A stretch of 5,601 nt of DNA, taken from assembly GCA_031254715.1 (NCBI GenBank), contig JAIRTY010000742.1, positions 1 to 5,601 of the forward strand, given 5' to 3'. This DNA is from Nocardiopsaceae bacterium. Its GTDB lineage: Bacteria; Actinomycetota; Actinomycetes; Streptosporangiales; Streptosporangiaceae. Below, in pieces: positions 1 through 4,720 of this stretch. The notes beneath the pieces are model-generated. The model did no database searches and had not been told where the DNA came from. It saw nothing but the letters and a program-made list of their open reading frames with translations. The first letter of the stretch is position 1, and the number at the start of each line of letters is the position of its first letter. A program made the position numbers and the translations under genes.

Positions 1-280
1 CCCGTCCGCCAACATCGTCCAGTCGGCTTTCGGCGAGAGGGACCAAGGCGACATATCGGGGCTGTCCCGCAGCGTTTCCAATCTCGGATCCTCGCTTGGC
101 GTGGCCCTGGCCGGCTCAATCCTCGTCAGCACGGCGGCGCCCAGCGGCAAGACCTACGAGTTCTCCATGATCGTGCTGGTGGCGATCTCGCTGTTCGGCC
201 TGGCCGCCGCCAGGCGCATTCCCCGGCAGCGCGCCGCCCAGGACCTGCCTGTCGCGTCGGCTGCCCGCCGAGACCGTTAG
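1..280 (+). CDS. C-terminal fragment of an MFS drug/proton antiporter (DHA2-like)
   Basis: The frame is open from the left edge to a TAG at 278-280 and gives the last 92 residues of a larger protein. The start lies outside the window. Residues 11-40 of the fragment (from GERDQG through GLSRSVSNLGSSLG to VALAGSIL) match the conserved block near the last helices of 14-helix DHA2 exporters (EmrB/QacA type). In that family the block follows a charged loop and precedes helix 13. Two hydrophobic segments are visible, about residues 27-45 and 53-70, followed by a basic cytoplasmic tail (RRIPRQR) rich in Ala and Arg. The family exports drugs or metabolites across the cytoplasmic membrane in exchange for protons; no substrate can be inferred from this piece. 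The gene converges on the sortase operon, with the hairpin at 327-345 between them. I am confident of the family and less so of the subfamily. Confidence 0.85.
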   Translation, partial: PSANIVQSAFGERDQGDISGLSRSVSNLGSSLGVALAGSILVSTAAPSGKTYEFSMIVLVAISLFGLAAARRIPRQRAAQDLPVASAARRDR

Positions 281-326
281 AACTCCGGGCCCGCCCAACC
301 GGGTTGCGATGGGCTACGACATCCCT

Positions 327-345
327 GCCCTGTCCGCGACAGGGC
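327..345. terminator. Perfect hairpin between convergent genes, probable bidirectional terminator
   Basis: GCCCTGTC at 327-334 and GACAGGGC at 338-345 form a perfect 8-bp stem with a 3-nt loop. The hairpin begins 47 nt after the MFS stop and, read on the minus strand, lies 11 nt past the sortase stop. No T-tract follows on either strand, which is common for actinobacterial terminators. The placement between two converging genes is the main argument for terminator function. Confidence 0.6.
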
Positions 346-355
346 GGCGCCTCGT

Positions 356-1117
356 TCAGGCCGGGCGGGAGTACGCCAGCGAGGCGAACGCGACCACGTT
401 GGACAGGTAACTGCCGGTCTGCTCGTCGAAGCTGCCGCCGCAGGTGATCAGCCGGAGGGCCGGGTAACCGGTGGGGCCGTAGACGGTGGTGGCGGGGAAG
501 CGGTCCTTGCGGTACACCCGGACCCCGGTGACCCTGAACACGGCGACCCGGTGATCGGCGAGGGTAATGTCCACCTCATTGCCCGGGTGCAGGGCGCCGA
601 GCCGGAAGAACACCGACGGCCCGTCGGCGGCCGAGTCCACGTGTCCCAGGATGACCGCTGCGCCTGCCTGGCCCGGGGCCGGTGAGTACTTGTACCAGGC
701 CGCCTCGTTGGTGACCGGAGGGTCGTTCAGCGGCGGCACCTTGATGGTGCCGTCACGGTTGAGACCGGTATGCAGCAGCGGCGAACGCACGCCGATGTCC
801 GGGATGGAGATGGACACCGGCAGCGACCTGGCCAGCGCCGGGCCACGCCGCCCGCCGCTGGCCTTGCCCGCCGCCCGCCGCCGGGCGGGCACGACGGCGG
901 GCGGGGCGGCGGAAGCCGCGGCGGCCGGGGCGGCCGGGACGGCGGAAGCTGTGGCGGCCGGGCCGGCGGAAGCTGTGGCGGCCGGGCCGGTGGAGCCGGC
1001 CTGAGCCGCGCCCGGCTGGGGGGCGTGCTGCTGCGCGGCGGCAGCCACCCCCAGCATGATCCCCCCGCCGGCGACCAGCACGATCCCGGCGACGGCAGCC
1101 ACCGTCCGGCCGTTCAT
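356..1117 (-). CDS. Class F-like sortase, membrane-anchored transpeptidase
   Basis: This 253-residue protein should sit in the cytoplasmic membrane with its catalytic domain outside. Residues about 5-28 form a hydrophobic N-terminal helix. Residues 29-97 are an Ala/Pro/Ser-rich linker ending in basic residues, and about 98-250 form the sortase beta-barrel. GHVDS at 158-162 carries the predicted catalytic His159. LITCGG at 223-228 carries the nucleophile Cys226. GHVDS and TCGG together, plus a single N-terminal anchor, are typical of actinobacterial class F (formerly E/F) sortases. Sortases cleave an LPXTG-like signal in a secreted protein and join it to a cell-envelope amine. No Arg follows Cys226 in the strand beta-8 position (YLSNVVAFA, 237-245); Arg222 is the nearest. 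The ATG directly follows the TAG of the upstream hydrolase gene with no good Shine-Dalgarno of its own, so translation is probably coupled. The family is clear; the substrate and exact class are inferred. Confidence 0.88.
   Translation of the reverse strand: MNGRTVAAVAGIVLVAGGGIMLGVAAAAQQHAPQPGAAQAGSTGPAATASAGPAATASAVPAAPAAAASAAPPAVVPARRRAAGKASGGRRGPALARSLPVSISIPDIGVRSPLLHTGLNRDGTIKVPPLNDPPVTNEAAWYKYSPAPGQAGAAVILGHVDSAADGPSVFFRLGALHPGNEVDITLADHRVAVFRVTGVRVYRKDRFPATTVYGPTGYPALRLITCGGSFDEQTGSYLSNVVAFASLAYSRPA
908..1000 (-). repeat. Tandem repeat encoding the sortase Ala/Pro linker
   Basis: A 24-bp unit starting GGCGGAAGCTGTGG (plus-strand reading) occurs twice in perfect tandem, at 941-964 and 965-988. 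Degenerate partial copies lie on both sides (from about 908, and 989-1000). The copies encode GPAATASA-type octapeptides around residues 44-59 of the sortase. Because the unit is a multiple of three, copy-number change would alter linker length without breaking the frame. Confidence 0.8.
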
Positions 1118-2863
1118 CTACCCGGCCACGCGCACGCGGTCGCGCGCGCCGGCACCGGTACCGGGCGGCAGGTCACTGCCGTGCCGGCTAGCGCCGGCTG
1201 GCACGCCGCGCCGCCTCCAGCCGAAGCCGAGGGTGATGATGCCAGCCAGGACAGCGGCCCCGCCCGCACCCAGCAGGGCAGGATCGGCGACACCGGCGGT
1301 GCTGCCCCCGCCCGTGCCCGGAGCGCCGAGCAGGGCGGGGTTCCGGTTGTGGCAGACGGTTCCCGGGGCGGGCCTGGTGCCCGAGATCAGGAAATCGTCG
1401 ACAACCCGGTCCGTGCAGGGTCCCATCCGGTAGAAGATGTGCCCGCCGGCCACGTTGGTGACCAGGATCGAGTTGGCGAGCGTGGCATGGACCTGCCTGG
1501 CCCAGGCCAGCGGGGTAGCAGGGTCGACGGTGTTGGAGACCAGCAGGATCGGCGGGGTGCCGGGAGCGCGGATCGGTTTCCCCGCGTCCGGCGGCGAGGG
1601 AACCGGCCATTTGGCGCAGGTGAGCCAGTCGAAGTAGACAAAACTACCGAATAGAGGAGCGGCCGTCCGCGCGGCCTGGCGAGCCTGTCTGGCGGCGGCG
1701 ACGGTCCGCAGGCGTTGTGGCACGGTCAGGCACCTGATGGCGGCGAAGCTCTGGTCGGAAAGGTCTGGCATCTGGCTGGGCGGGGAGAACGGCTTTCCCT
1801 CGATCAGCTTGCCCAGGAACATCTCCAGTGCCGGCCAGTCCCGCTCGTTATAGAGGGCCTGCTGGACGGCGCCCAGCAGCGCCTCGGCCCTGGCCGGCTC
1901 CAGCCGGCGGAGCAGGGCCTGGAAGCTCGCCAGCACGGCGGCCTGAGATGACCCCATCGGGCAGTTGGCGCGGGCAGTGCAGGTCCGCACCATGAACCGG
2001 AAGGTGTGCTCGAAGCTGACCGCCTGCGTGACCAGGTCGCCGAACGCGTGCGGGACGGCGACCGAGTCCAGCACCATGCGGCCGACGGCGTCGGGGAACA
2101 TCTTCGCGTAGACCTGTCCGAGCAGGGTGCCGTAGGAGAAGCCGAGGTAGTCGAGCTTGTGCTCGCCGAGCACCGCCCGGGCGATGTCGAGGTCGCGCGC
2201 GACGTTCTCGGTTCCCACGAACGGGATCAGGCCGCCGGCCGTCCGTGCGCAGGCATGAGCGATCACCCCGACCGCCACCAGCGGGGCGGGGTTGCGCTCC
2301 AGCAACTGTTCCTGCGCGGCGGTGGGCTCACACCGCACCGGCCTGCTGAGGCCGACCCCGCGCGGGTCCATGCCCACGATGTCGTAGTGCGCCCGGAGCC
2401 GTGCGGTGAACCCCCTCACCGGGTCCCTGGCCGTGAAGACCACCGGCAGGCCCGACTCCCCGGGCCCGCCCGGGTTGGTCAGCAGCGACCCGATCCGCTG
2501 CGCCGGGTCGCTGGCGCGCAGCCGGTTCATCGCCAGCCTGATCGTCTTGCCGCCGGGATTGGCGTAGTCGAGCGGCACGGTCAGCCTCGCGCACTGGAAC
2601 CCGGCGACGGCCTTCCGTGCCTGCGCAGGGTTGGCCGCGACGCCGGAGACAATGGCCCAGCGAGGGTTACACGGCCCCCAGTGCAGGGTCTGCGCGTAGA
2701 ACTGCTGCAGGCCCGTTGGCCCGCCGCTGAAGCGCTGCCCGCTCACCGGCACCGCGGCGGACGCCGCCGCCGAGTCGCCCGTGCCCGCCACCCCCGTGGC
2801 CCCGGCGAATGCTATCGCCGGCCCGCCGAGGACAGCAGCCAAAATCCACAATGTGCGTCTCAT
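1118..2863 (-). CDS. Secreted alpha/beta-hydrolase, TAP-like (tripeptidyl aminopeptidase, S33-type), C-terminally anchored
   Basis: This 581-residue protein looks like an extracytoplasmic serine peptidase or hydrolase. Residues 1-20 are a signal peptide (MRR, hydrophobic core, likely cleavage after AFA). NPGGPG (130-135) is the oxyanion-hole loop and DPRGVGLS (166-173) is a family block. GFSYG (241-245) carries nucleophile Ser243. DPATPL places Asp447, and GGH places His475 in a C-terminal TAP-like domain (about 400-505). Ten cysteines (65, 91, 178, 205, 295, 301, 378, 416, 483, 504) suit disulfides in an exported protein. Related Streptomyces enzymes (Slp/Tap group) remove N-terminal tripeptides; the substrate here is unknown. 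Unlike a plain secreted TAP, it has a Gly-rich stretch with APGTG (514-518), a hydrophobic helix (about 529-549), RRR (550-552) and a 29-residue basic tail. The start is supported by GGGGGA six bases upstream. It is the first gene of an operon with the sortase. Confidence 0.88.
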   Translation of the reverse strand: MRRTLWILAAVLGGPAIAFAGATGVAGTGDSAAASAAVPVSGQRFSGGPTGLQQFYAQTLHWGPCNPRWAIVSGVAANPAQARKAVAGFQCARLTVPLDYANPGGKTIRLAMNRLRASDPAQRIGSLLTNPGGPGESGLPVVFTARDPVRGFTARLRAHYDIVGMDPRGVGLSRPVRCEPTAAQEQLLERNPAPLVAVGVIAHACARTAGGLIPFVGTENVARDLDIARAVLGEHKLDYLGFSYGTLLGQVYAKMFPDAVGRMVLDSVAVPHAFGDLVTQAVSFEHTFRFMVRTCTARANCPMGSSQAAVLASFQALLRRLEPARAEALLGAVQQALYNERDWPALEMFLGKLIEGKPFSPPSQMPDLSDQSFAAIRCLTVPQRLRTVAAARQARQAARTAAPLFGSFVYFDWLTCAKWPVPSPPDAGKPIRAPGTPPILLVSNTVDPATPLAWARQVHATLANSILVTNVAGGHIFYRMGPCTDRVVDDFLISGTRPAPGTVCHNRNPALLGAPGTGGGSTAGVADPALLGAGGAAVLAGIITLGFGWRRRGVPAGASRHGSDLPPGTGAGARDRVRVAG

Positions 2864-2869
2864 GATTTG

Positions 2870-2875
2870 TCCCCC
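2870..2875 (-). promoter_or_regulatory. Ribosome binding site of the hydrolase gene
   Basis: On the minus strand GGGGGA lies six bases before the ATG at 2863-2861. The signal peptide begins directly at that ATG, so this site fixes the start. Confidence 0.75.
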
Positions 2876-2999
2876 GATTACCGGACGCGCTTACGACCGC
2901 GCCGTCCAGCGCTTTACCGCAAATCTCAGCACGCCGTTAGTACCCGCCGATCTATTGCCGTGAACGCCTAACCGAAGACCGGCCGCAGATTTTTGAACG

Positions 3000-3011
3000 G
3001 GCGACGTCGCC
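3000..3011. promoter_or_regulatory. 12-bp perfect palindrome, candidate operator copy 1
   Basis: GGCGACGTCGCC reads identically on both strands. It lies in the less GC-rich core of the divergent region, 137 bp upstream of the hydrolase ATG and 325 bp upstream of the methyltransferase ATG. A GGCGAC half-site follows at 3025-3030. A regulator binding site is inferred from symmetry, position and the second copy; no regulator family is recognised. Confidence 0.35.
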
Positions 3012-3080
3012 GCGAACTCGTATTGGCGACAGTGAGCAGCGTCTAAGCAAGCCGGAGCGCCTAAAGACCGTGGCTTAAAA

Positions 3081-3092
3081 GGCGCCGTCGCC
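3081..3092. promoter_or_regulatory. Near-copy of the 12-bp palindrome, candidate operator copy 2
   Basis: GGCGCCGTCGCC matches the copy at 3000-3011 in 11 of 12 bases, with A to C at position 5, which breaks the symmetry at one pair. The start-to-start distance is 81 bp, close to but not exactly eight helical turns. Both copies fall between the divergent starts, as paired operators would. Confidence 0.3.
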
Positions 3093-3162
3093 GTACATAC
3101 CAGAATTACGCAGACCATATCGGCGCTTACGTCAATCCCATGGCCGGTACACGACCGGGCCC

Positions 3163-3185
3163 TGCCCGGGCCGCGGGCCCGGGCA
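3163..3185. repeat. Very stable GC hairpin upstream of the methyltransferase operon
   Basis: TGCCCGGGCC at 3163-3172 and GGCCCGGGCA at 3176-3185 form a perfect 10-bp stem with loop GCG. CCGGGCCC at 3155-3162 can instead pair with GGGCCCGG at 3175-3182, giving a mutually exclusive fold. It lies about 150 bp before the methyltransferase ATG. It could be a leader structure, a terminator of upstream transcription, or simply GC-rich self-complementarity. Confidence 0.5.
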
Positions 3186-3212
3186 TCCCGTCGGCCGACC
3201 GGACTGCCGGCT

Positions 3213-3239
3213 CGTGGCGGCCCGGCGCGGACCGCCACG
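3213..3239. repeat. Second hairpin upstream of the methyltransferase operon
   Basis: CGTGGCGG at 3213-3220 pairs perfectly with CCGCCACG at 3232-3239 around an 11-nt loop. It is 28 bp downstream of the first hairpin and 96 bp before the methyltransferase ATG. No T-tract follows. Its function is unknown. Confidence 0.45.
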
Positions 3240-3320
3240 CGGGTCCTTCGGGGGAAGTAGCTGGTCCGGCCGAGGTAGTCGTGAGTGGAACATTTATCCA
3301 AGACGCGGGGCGGACGCAGT

Positions 3321-3326
3321 GGTGAG
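3321..3326 (+). promoter_or_regulatory. Ribosome binding site deciding the methyltransferase start
   Basis: GGTGAG lies nine bases before the ATG at 3336 and matches the GGTGA part of the anti-Shine-Dalgarno complement. It favours ATG 3336 (or the second ATG at 3342) over the in-frame GTG at 3285, which has no comparable site and would add 17 residues of no recognisable character. Confidence 0.5.
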
Positions 3327-3335
3327 ACTGCGGGC

Positions 3336-4124
3336 ATGGCTATGAACCAGAACGGCTCCCCGGTGCGGCGTCCGCAGCGGCCACGGTACGGCGTTGACGC
3401 GCCAGCCTTCGTGGCGGGCCTCGGCGCCGCCGGGGTGGCGTGCTACCTGGCCGCCGTCCGGGGGCGGCGGGGGCGGATCGTGACGGCGACCGCGGGCACC
3501 GTGCTGCTCGCCAACGCCGGCTTCTTCCTGCACACCACGCTGCGCGGCAAGCTGCGCGCGTGGGAACGGGTACTGGACCGGGCCGGCCTGGCGGGTGACG
3601 AGCGGCTGCTGGACCTGGGCTGCGGACGCGGCGCGGTGCTGATCGCGGCCGCCAGGCGGCTCCCGGCCGGCCGCGCGGTCGGCGCGGATTTGTGGTCCGG
3701 GAAAGACCAGAGCGGCAACCGCCCGGGCGCCACGCTCGCCAACGCCGCCGCGGCCGGGGTCGCGGGCCGGGTGGAAGTGCGCACGGCCGACCTGACCGCG
3801 CTGCCGTTCGAGGACGGCTCGTTCGACGTGGTGACGAGTGCGATGGCGATCCACAACATCCCGGCGGCCGAGCGGCGGTACCGCGCCGTGGATGAGGCGA
3901 TGCGGGTGCTGCGCCCGGGCGGGCAGCTGCTCGTCGCCGATCCCCGGCCCATGGCCAGGAGGTATGCCGAGCATCTAGGCCAGGGCACGCTGCGCGACCT
4001 CGGGCCCGGGTACTGGTACGGCGGCCCGTGGCTCGGCGCCACGCTGCTGCATGTCGTCAAAGAGGACCGGCCCGGGCATCCGGGCGGCAATTCCAGCCAG
4101 GTACGAACCAGGGGAGAATCATGA
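3336..4124 (+). CDS. Membrane-anchored class I SAM-dependent methyltransferase
   Basis: This 262-residue protein has a basic N-terminus (RRPQRPR), two hydrophobic segments (about 21-41 and 48-67) and a Rossmann-fold methyltransferase domain from about 72 onward. LLDLGCGRGA (91-100) is SAM-binding motif I. Asp118 in VGADLW is the acidic residue after strand 2. LPFEDGSFDVV (156-166) and VLRPGGQLLVADP (191-203) are the later conserved blocks. The later motifs resemble the UbiE/MenG-like Methyltransf_11 group, with IHNI where quinone methyltransferases have an RNV-type sequence, but this does not identify the substrate. The membrane helices suggest a lipophilic or membrane-localised substrate, which is inference. 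A longer version from GTG 3285 is possible but less well supported. Its TGA overlaps the ATG of the next gene (ATGA), so the two are translationally coupled. Confidence 0.82.
   Translation: MAMNQNGSPVRRPQRPRYGVDAPAFVAGLGAAGVACYLAAVRGRRGRIVTATAGTVLLANAGFFLHTTLRGKLRAWERVLDRAGLAGDERLLDLGCGRGAVLIAAARRLPAGRAVGADLWSGKDQSGNRPGATLANAAAAGVAGRVEVRTADLTALPFEDGSFDVVTSAMAIHNIPAAERRYRAVDEAMRVLRPGGQLLVADPRPMARRYAEHLGQGTLRDLGPGYWYGGPWLGATLLHVVKEDRPGHPGGNSSQVRTRGES
4111..4116 (+). promoter_or_regulatory. Ribosome binding site of the four-helix membrane protein gene
   Basis: GGGGAG ends four bases before the ATG at 4121, inside the last codons of the methyltransferase gene. It selects this ATG over in-frame codons further upstream, where the frame stays open but lies antiparallel to no signal and overlaps the methyltransferase coding sequence. 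Confidence 0.65.
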
Positions 4125-4618
4125 GCGTCACCACCGGCACGACGGTCCCAGGGACGGCTGACCGGCTGACGGAGCGCCGGGTCAGGAGGCTGCGCCGGGC
4201 CGGCTTCGGCACCTTCGTCATGCTCGTCGTCCAGCTCGCTCTCGGCATCTACGTCAACCTGTTCGTCCCCGTTCCCGGTGCCGACCACGGTCATGGATTC
4301 GGGCAGGCGATCGCCAACGGCCCGGCCGGGATCACCCTGCACATCGTGCTCGGGCTGCTGCTGATCCTGGGCGCGGTCGGATTCCTGGTGCAGGCCATCC
4401 TGGCCCGGCGACCTGCGCTGATCGCCGCTGCGGTCCTTGGGCTGCTCGCCATGATCGGCGCGGCGGGCTCGGGCAGCACGTTCGTCGGCAGCGGCAACGA
4501 CAGCGCGTCGATGGCGATGGCGCTGCTGGCCGCCGTGGGGCTGCTGTGCTACGGCACCAGCCTGTTCCTGCTGTCCCAGGCCGGAGGCCGGGGACACGAC
4601 GGCGACCGTTCGGGCTGA
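4121..4618 (+). CDS. Four-helix integral membrane protein of unknown function
   Basis: This 165-residue protein has a basic N-terminus (RRVRRLRR, 19-26) and four hydrophobic segments at about 29-50, 70-93, 98-121 and 128-151. A hydrophilic tail rich in Gly, Asp and Arg follows. The basic start suggests a cytoplasmic N-terminus, which would put the loop after helix 1 (VPGADHGHGF, 51-60, with His56 and His58) outside. His74 lies at the start of helix 2. Membrane-facing histidines occur in haem- or metal-binding membrane proteins, but I see no complete signature of cytochrome b561, CtaA or another named family. The layout recalls small four-helix proteins common in actinobacteria. The ATGA overlap with the methyltransferase implies coupled synthesis, so a partner or anchor role is plausible but unproven. 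The coding call is strong; the function is unknown. Confidence 0.8.
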   Translation: MSVTTGTTVPGTADRLTERRVRRLRRAGFGTFVMLVVQLALGIYVNLFVPVPGADHGHGFGQAIANGPAGITLHIVLGLLLILGAVGFLVQAILARRPALIAAAVLGLLAMIGAAGSGSTFVGSGNDSASMAMALLAAVGLLCYGTSLFLLSQAGGRGHDGDRSG

Positions 4619-4720
4619 GTCACGGCCGCGGGACGGGACGGCCGGGGGCACAGAGCGGCCGGGGGACAGGACGACTGACGGTCAGGGGGAGCCGCGCCCG
4701 GGGAACGGGACGGCCGGCCG
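4619..4720. repeat. Short G-rich repetitive gap between convergent genes
   Basis: CGGCCGGGGG occurs at 4639-4648 and again at 4656-4665, a 17-bp period. ACGGGACGGCCGG occurs near both ends of the gap. Plus-strand G-runs at 4630-4632, 4635-4637, 4644-4648 and 4661-4665 could in principle form a loose G-quadruplex. CTGACGG at 4675-4681 and CCGTCAG at 4718-4724 make a 7-bp inverted repeat with a 36-nt loop that reaches into the PLP gene's stop codon. No compact terminator hairpin is obvious. Confidence 0.45.

Larger units (their letters stand above)
2864..3335. other. Divergent intergenic region carrying the promoters of both operons
   Basis: This 472-bp stretch separates the start of the minus-strand hydrolase-sortase operon from the start of the plus-strand methyltransferase operon. 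Its core is clearly less GC-rich than the genes: 30 of 60 bases at 3061-3120 and 34 of 60 at 2941-3000 are G or C. That is typical of an actinobacterial promoter region. I could not find a convincing -35/-10 pair on either strand. The closest is TTGACG read on the minus strand at about 3130-3135, which lacks a good -10 at normal spacing. It contains the two related palindromes and two hairpins listed separately. Open frames inside it lack ribosome sites and recognisable protein character, so I do not call genes. Confidence 0.7.

Noticed and set aside
1150..1180. LPPGTG near the very end of the hydrolase (residues 565-570) as a sortase motif.
   Set aside because: It lies after the anchor helix and the Arg cluster, so it would be on the cytoplasmic side, and the spacing between Leu-Pro and Thr-Gly is one residue too long.
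2006..2971. A 321-codon open frame on the plus strand opposite the hydrolase.
   Set aside because: The opposite strand encodes a complete hydrolase with signal peptide and catalytic triad. The plus-strand product is rich in Arg, Gly and His and has no recognisable domain.
3120..3136. TTGACG on the minus strand as a -35 box for the hydrolase operon.
   Set aside because: No TANNNT-like -10 occurs 16-19 bases downstream, and the site lies about 270 bp from the start codon.
3140..3325. A 61-codon plus-strand frame just upstream of the methyltransferase.
   Set aside because: No Shine-Dalgarno before its ATG, it is built largely from the two GC hairpins, and its product has no domain character. 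A leader peptide is not excluded but is unsupported.
2891..3337. A 148-codon minus-strand frame spanning the divergent intergenic region.
   Set aside because: No ribosome site or recognisable motif, and its composition changes along its length as non-coding DNA would. It would also overlap the methyltransferase start.
3443..4651. A long open frame (402 codons) on the minus strand opposite the methyltransferase and four-helix genes.
   Set aside because: It is antisense to two genes with clear motifs and membrane segments, its product is low-complexity and rich in Arg, Pro and Ser, and long spurious frames are expected in GC-rich DNA.
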